Assembly: GCA_009363875.1 (NCBI GenBank)
Contig: CM018680.1
Location: 57,109,088 to 57,173,087 of the forward strand
Source: Mikania micrantha
Taxonomy: Eukaryota; Streptophyta; Magnoliopsida; Asterales; Asteraceae
Reading direction: 5' to 3'
DNA: 64,000 bases
Below are positions 58,296 to 64,000 of the stretch, in pieces (the first letter of the stretch is position 1; each line of letters opens with the position of its first letter). Below the pieces are notes generated by a model. That model was not told where the DNA came from and did no database searches. It worked only from the letters and a program-made list of their open reading frames with translations. The position numbers and the translations under genes were made by a program.

Positions 58296-58868
58296 GTGAA
58301 AAGAGATTTTCACCCCAAAACACAAGAAACTTTAAAAAATTTAAAATATGATTATCAAAACTTATGCCATTTATGAAGATAAGTATGTTTGGTTCAGGAT
58401 TCAGATAAGACAGACATCTGAACTTACAAATGATCATCTAAACTGAAGTTGAAAACATAAAATCTTTTTGTAATTTTCTGAAACAAAATACGACTGTACA
58501 ACTATCAACTAAAAACAAAGAGACACATGTTTTTGTGAGAAGTCTATTTAGAAATTTACACATACACCTAATTACATCATATCAGCATCACTGAATGATT
58601 CATTTCAGACACTTTTGACTTGTGATCTGATTACTGATATATCTGTCCACTTTAAGCTTTACAATACAAAATTATCAAACTCATTTGATGATCCCTTATG
58701 TTTTCTGACCGAGTTACCCTTTTTATCTATTCAGTAAAGATTTGAACTCAGTTTGTAACTCATATCCGCACATCTTAATACCCAGCATCATAAATTCTAT
58801 AAGGCTCCAATTTATTTTCTTTTTGTAATTTTCTTTTTGATTTGTCTCACATGACCAACACGTTATCA

Positions 58869-59135
58869 TGGATGGCTTCAACTAGGTTCGTCCCAGTAAT
58901 ATGGCACGTATACAGACCTATGTTGACATGCTTGACTTGTTCTATCCAAATGGAAGGCTTCAACTAGGTTCGTCCCAGTAATATGGCACGTGTATGGAAT
59001 CGAACTTATTTTATTTCTGTATTTTTCACAAGCTTAATACCAGCTTGATTTTCTTTTGTTTTGATTCAATCAATCTCATCTGAATGGACGGCTTCAGCTA
59101 GGTTCGTCCCAGCAATATGGCACGTGTACAGACTT
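58869..59135. repeat. Three dispersed copies of a 45-bp repeat
   Basis: GGCTTCAACTAGGTTCGTCC plus CAGTAATATGGCACGTGTA at about 58873, 58955 and 59090, in the spacer after pol. The surrounding 58296-59607 has no gene. Confidence 0.85.
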
Positions 59136-59481
59136 GAATTTATGAATCATATTAGAAACCTTATTGGATCTCATGATAACAGGTGTATGCTTGATTTGAG
59201 TCAAAAACAGTTTCTCACTTTACTGTTTTTCTAAAACAGATCCCACAAATCAGATTTTGTAAGTATTCACAAATTTGTTTATTCATTTTGTAAAGTCAGC
59301 CTATCAGTACATCAACTCACACTTCTCATATGTCTTCCATTTATCCATTCATTAACACTTTTAGGACATGATAGATTAATGTATTACTTTCTCAAAGAAG
59401 ACTTTCTCATTTTTACTAAATTTTCAATTGTTTTTGTATTTTTCAAATTTTTAGATGTTTTTGGTTTTTCAAATTAACATA

Positions 59482-59493
59482 CTTTCTCCCCCT
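59482..59493 (-). other. Internal polypurine-like tract
   Basis: Minus strand AGGGGGAGAAAG between pol and the envelope-like region. It resembles the LTR-adjacent tract and could be a second plus-strand start. Confidence 0.45.
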
Positions 59494-59607
59494 AAAAACC
59501 TAAAACAGAAAATCTTTTTGAGTTTTTGATTAAGATAAGAAAATAAACAAGAGAAGTAAATGAAATAAAGAAGTAAATCAAAACAAAACTATTTAAAAAG
59601 TCGATGA

Positions 59608-62600
59608 TCATTTGTTAGATTCAGATGAAGGTAGGACTTCATCCTTTTGGAAAACACCATTAGCCGATAACAGATATAAGAATATGGATTTATCAAAAGC
59701 TTTTGTGAAAAGATAGGCTTTCTGGTGATCGGTGTGAATTTTGACAACATCGATTAGTTTCTTTTCAAAACAATCACGTATGAAGTGGTATTTAATGTCG
59801 ATGTGTTTAGTTTTTGAGTGCTGGACCGGATTCTTAGTGACAGCTATGGCAGCATTATTATCAACATATATAGGAGTGTTAGAAAAGTGTAACCCATAGT
59901 CCCTGAGTTGCTGTTGGATCCAGATGATCTGAGAACAGCAACAAGCAGCAGCAATATATTCAGCTTCATAGGTTGAAGTACACACCGACGTCAGTTTCTT
60001 GCACTGCCAGGTAACTAAGCGAGTTCCAAAGAACTGACATCCCGCAGATGTTGACTTGTAATCTGCCTTGCATCCATCATAATCTGAATCACTGTATGCA
60101 GTAATATCAAAATTATCGTCATTAGGGTACCATAAGCCAAGATCCGGTGTACCCTTCAGATAACGCATAATCCGTTTCACAGCAATCAGATGTGACACTC
60201 TTGGTTTTGATTGATAACGTGCACACAAGCATGTGGCGAACATGATGTCTGGACGAGAAGCAGTGAGATACATCAGAGATCCAATCATTCCTCGGTACAG
60301 AGTGGCATCGATTAACTCCCCCTTTTCATCTGGTGTAATCCCGTGATTAACAGCCAGCTGGGTACCAGCAGGTTTAGCATCTAACATACTGAACCGGCTC
60401 AGTATATCACCAACATATTTGGTCTAATGAATGAAGATGCCTGCCTCAGACTGATCCACCTCTAATCCCAGAAAAAATTTCATCTCTCCCATTGAGCTCA
60501 TCTCAAACTTCTCTTTCATAACCTTCTCAAAATCCTTGCACAGATCATCATTTGTTGAACTGAAGATGATGTCGTCCACATAAACTTGTACCAAGAGTAG
60601 ATCACCATCTTTTTCTCGAATAAACAGTGTACAGTTAATGACACCTCTTCTGAACCCGTTGCTCAGAAAGTGAGTAGATAATGTCTCATACCATGCTCTC
60701 GGTGCTTGATGCAATCCATATAAGGCCTTGTCTAGCTTGTAGACTTGGTCTCGATGCAATGGATCCTCAAACCCAAGAGGTTGACTGACATACACTGTTT
60801 CACTTATCACTCCATGAAGAAATGCACTCTTGACATGCATTTGATAAACTTTAAACTTCTTGAAGGATGCATAAGCCAAGAAAATACGAATTGCTTCAAG
60901 TCGAGCAACCGGTGCAAATACTTCATTATAGTCCAAACCTTCGATCTGTCTGAATCCTTGAACAACCAGACGTGCCTTGTTTCGAACGATAATGCCATGA
61001 TCATCTTTATTGCAACGAAGAACCCATCTTGTGCCTATGACTTTTGCACCTTTTGGTCTGTCAACAAGCTGCCAGACACCTAATTTCTTGAATTGCAGGA
61101 GTTCTTCTTGCATGGCTTCAACCCATGATTCTTCCTTTAAGGCTTCGGTGACAGTACGTGGTTCAACTTGGGAAATGAAACATGAATGGGCACAAAAGCT
61201 TACATCTGCAAAATCAAGAATGTCGGCAAGTCCCCCTGAAGAAAGCTAATTTCTGGTCTTAACCCCATCTAATGGACTACCAATAATTTTCTCTTGAGGA
61301 TGAATACGATTAATTCTTCCAACCGGATGAGGAGGAACTTCAACCTGTGGATATAGATTGTTCAGATTCAAATCCTCAAGATCAGGTACAAGATCATCAA
61401 CATCTGGTTCGGGAGCAGCCGGCTGAATAGGATTGTCATCTGTGTCTGAACTGTCATAATTTGTCTGTACTGTAGGAATTTGAGTGGGTGAAGGTTGCAC
61501 TGGTTCATCAGGTGCATTTTGTGCATCATATAACATTGAACCGCAACATCTTCATCTGTGTACATGGGAGGCATGTTGAAAGAATCAAAGAGACCCGAAT
61601 AATCAAACATCCAATCTGGGCCTTTTCCAGGTAGGGGCATAGAATATCTCTGAACATCAACATGGTACCACTCCTCTACATTATGAGTTGATCTGTTATA
61701 GACCCTTTTATTTGGAGTGTTGTACCCAAGAAAATACCCTTCTTCCACCTTCTTATTGAACTTGCCTTGCTCCTGTTTCTTAAGCATAGTGCATGGTGCA
61801 CCAAATGGCTCAAGATACTTAAGATTTGGCTTTCTATTATGGAGAAATTCGAAGCAAGTCTTCCCATGTCTCTTCACTATCAACACCCGATACAGAGTGT
61901 AACAGGCATTTGCTACAGCTTCATTCTAGAATTGAATTGGAAGAGATGAATTAGCAAGCATAGTCCTAGCAGCCTCAATCAGAGTCTCGTTCTTTTGCTC
62001 AGCAACACCGTTCATTTGAGGGACATATGGAGCACTAAATTGTTGAACAATACCCCGTTCATTACAAAAATTCTCCATGTTTTGGTTTTTGAACTCTGTC
62101 CCATTGTCGGTTCTGAGTATGCGAATCTTGAGCTTATAAAGATATTCAAGTTTGGTAACCAACACTTGAATGCATTCAAACGTTTCAGATTTAGAAAGAA
62201 AACCCAAGAGTATCTGGAATATTCATCAGTGATGACAAGACAGTATTGATCCCCAACTATACTCTTGCGGTTAACAGGACCAAATAAATCCATATGGAGA
62301 AGCTCAAGTGGAATAGTGATTGAGTGATACTTCTTTTGTTTGTGAGACTACTTAACTTGCTTTCCCTTCTTGCAGGATACACAGACATCAGACAGCTTGA
62401 AATTTTTCAGACTAACCCCTTCAACCAAATTGTTGTGTACCAGGTGATTCATCTTGCGCAGACTCAAATGACCCATCCTCTTATGCCAAAGAATTGAATC
62501 TTTCTTAGTTTCCTTGGACATAAAACATGAAGCTGTAGAGGATGTAGTTGAAGCTGTGGCCATATTAAGTACGTACAAGTCTTGCTTCCTGGGGGCTGAC

Positions 62601-62950
62601 ATCAAGATCCAATCTTCAGGGATGGTAACACCTTGCTTTAAAATGTAACCGTTGGAGGTATCAAAGAGGACTTTGTATTGTTTATCACAAATCTGTGATA
62701 CTGATAGAAGATTATTCTCCAACTGCTTGACATATCTGACTTTGTTAAATGAAACTTGCCCATTTGAAAGAATACCCTCTCCAGTGATGAAACCACCATT
62801 GTCACCGGCAAATGCTACATAACCACCATGAACAGAATGAACATTTGAGAGCAGAGAAATATTTCCAGTCATATGCCTTGAAGCCCCACTATCGACAATC
62901 CAAGAGCTGTTAAGAGCAGCTGTTGGGGCTACCTACACAAAATAAAAACA
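59608..62950 (-). pseudogene. Ty1/copia pol (protease, integrase, RT, RNase H), broken
   Basis: Order on the minus strand: protease with SWIVDSGASRHMTG (about 62900-62860); pre-integrase finger (WHKRMGHLSLRKMNHL, CVSCKKGK); integrase (MDLFGPVN, DEYSRYSWVF, RTDNGTEFKNQN, PQMNGVAEQKNETLIEAART); RT (KARLVVQGFRQIEG, VKSAFLHG, QVYVDDIIFSST); RNase H (YSDSDYDGCK, TYEAEYIAA, YVDNNAAIAV). Lesions: TAG at 62348-62350, frame change about 62205, TAG about 61926-61928, frame change about 61540, TAG at 61246-61248, TAG at 60424-60426. RT and RNase H are otherwise well kept. The first aspartate of the usual DVKSAFL position reads H here (QMHVKSAFL). Confidence 0.9.
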
Positions 62951-62951
62951 A

Positions 62952-64000
62952 TTAGTTCATTTTGGGAACCCAAGCCTTTACAGTCTTGGGTTGACCCAAA
63001 GAGTCTCTGATCCAGACATCGATCCATTTACCATCAGGGATAGCTTTGTCTGAAATAGGTGGAACTGAAGTCTCAGATGACTTGACTTTCCAAACCGCAT
63101 TTTTACTGAAAGAATTTTTCAGGTAAATGGATGATGGCTTTGTTTGATTAACATTAATCACTTGTGAAACATCCAAATCCACCAGTTTTCCTTTACCCTT
63201 GTCCAACGATTTAACCTGGGTTGGTGGTTTGGGTTTTGTCAGAATTGACTTGGATTCAGATTTGACAGCTTTGACAAAGATTTGATTTGGTTTTCTGGGT
63301 GGTGCAACCTTCGGTCTAAGCAACTGTGGGCAAGATCTAACAATGTGCCCAGGTGCACCACACTCAAAGCAAACTTTGTCTCTCCTGTTATGAAAATGTC
63401 TTAATTCAGAAAAAGACTGCCTTTTTGGTTTGAAAACATTTGTTTTAGGCTTGTTTTGATTAAAACCCAAACCCTTTCTCCCATTAGGAACAAGATTGTC
63501 AATCTTGTTAGACACACAAGCTGCATTTTCTTTCGAAGATTTCACAAAGCTTAAAGCTTGATAAATTTTTGAAGAAGAGATTGGGTCGCCTTTCATGACA
63601 ACTGATGACTGATTCTGAACAGCGGGACAATCTGATGAATTATCAGATTCATCCTCAGAATCTGAGACCCAATCTTCTACAAGTCCATCCACCAAAGATT
63701 CCTCTGACAAGGAGGAATCTTCATCAGTAATCATCCCAATTGGATCAATAATAATGGAGTTATAACTTGAAAATCTTTAACATCTTTGTCATTTGGCGAA
63801 TTGACAAAACTGTTTAAAATTGGTGGAGGACATCTTTGATAACTCACTGTTCCTTTATCCTTATGATCAGCACCTTTGCTGATCATGTGCTCAACGATAT
63901 AAGATGCGCTCTCATAGATCTTGAGCTTTTGTCCTAGGGTCTCATAATCACACTCAACTATGGCTAACTTCTTCTTTATCTCATTGATGGTATTGAGATA
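62952..64000 (-). pseudogene. Ty1/copia gag, C-terminal part (runs off the window)
   Basis: Zinc knuckle CFECGAPGHIVRSC (about 63370-63330), Lys/Pro-rich flanks, ends KTVKAWVPKMN with TAA at 62952-62954. The segment 63790-64000 (LNTINEIKKKLAIVECDYET, VEHMISKGADHKDKG) is gag-like but in another frame, so a frame change lies near 63780. Pol is in a different frame from gag. Confidence 0.85.

Larger units (their letters stand above)
53315..64000 (-). mobile_element. SIRE/Maximus-like Ty1/copia element, partial, decayed
   Basis: Transcription runs right to left: gag (from beyond 64000), protease-integrase-RT-RNase H, a spacer, an envelope-like ORF, polypurine tract and 3' LTR. Gene order PR-IN-RT-RH marks Ty1/copia; the extra ORF downstream of pol marks the SIRE/Maximus lineage. 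The 5' LTR is outside the window, so TSD cannot be tested. Confidence 0.88.

Overview
This window looks like nuclear DNA from a dicot plant: AT-rich, with spliced genes and about two thirds retrotransposon by length. I lean towards Asteraceae, because the minus-strand Ty1/copia element at the right end carries a downstream envelope-like reading frame of a kind I associate with that family. This rests on recalled protein motifs, not a search. Only two host genes are convincing.

Layout: (1) 1-9773: a disabled Ty3/gypsy gag-pol (11-4569), its 2.8 kb LTR (5076-7902), then, unusually, a primer-binding site and the start of another internal region, followed by an older LTR piece. (2) 9774-11990: old repeats and a clean hAT-type MITE. 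(3) 11990-14889: host gene 1, plus strand, six coding exons plus a 5'UTR intron, about 344 aa, basic and probably nuclear, function unknown. (4) 17203-24473: host gene 2, minus strand, twelve exons, 493 aa, a heparan-alpha-glucosaminide N-acetyltransferase-like membrane protein. All phases agree; one intron is GC-AG. Its introns hold a Helitron, a Helitron fragment, a Harbinger-type element, a fold-back element and SINE-like pieces. (5) 24956-31514: small DNA transposons, including a 1.5 kb Helitron with the end of a RepHel helicase and two more hAT MITEs with exact 8-bp target duplications. (6) 31515-38457 and 48092-52195: older Ty3/gypsy material: two LTR copies head to head (a 4 kb palindrome), a leader ORF with a C-terminal membrane segment, a 60-bp tandem array and a broken gag. 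(7) 38458-48091: an apparently intact, very young Ty3/gypsy chromovirus nested in that gag, with identical-length 2349-bp LTRs, 5-bp TSD TTCAA and one open 1521-codon gag-pol. (8) 52343-53314: 5' part of another LTR. (9) 53315-64000: minus-strand SIRE/Maximus-like Ty1/copia element (gag, pol, envelope-like ORF, 3' LTR), broken by several stops and frameshifts, its other LTR outside the window.

The host genes appear unrelated to each other. The main biology is a record of nested insertions, many of which can be ordered from exact TSDs and, in one case, an empty site in the same window. The least explained signals are the tail-anchored-looking leader ORF, the arrays of short-loop palindromes in LTRs of unrelated elements (GTA-loop hairpins in gypsy LTRs, CATTCGGCGAATG in the copia element), and the 60-bp array between leader ORF and gag.
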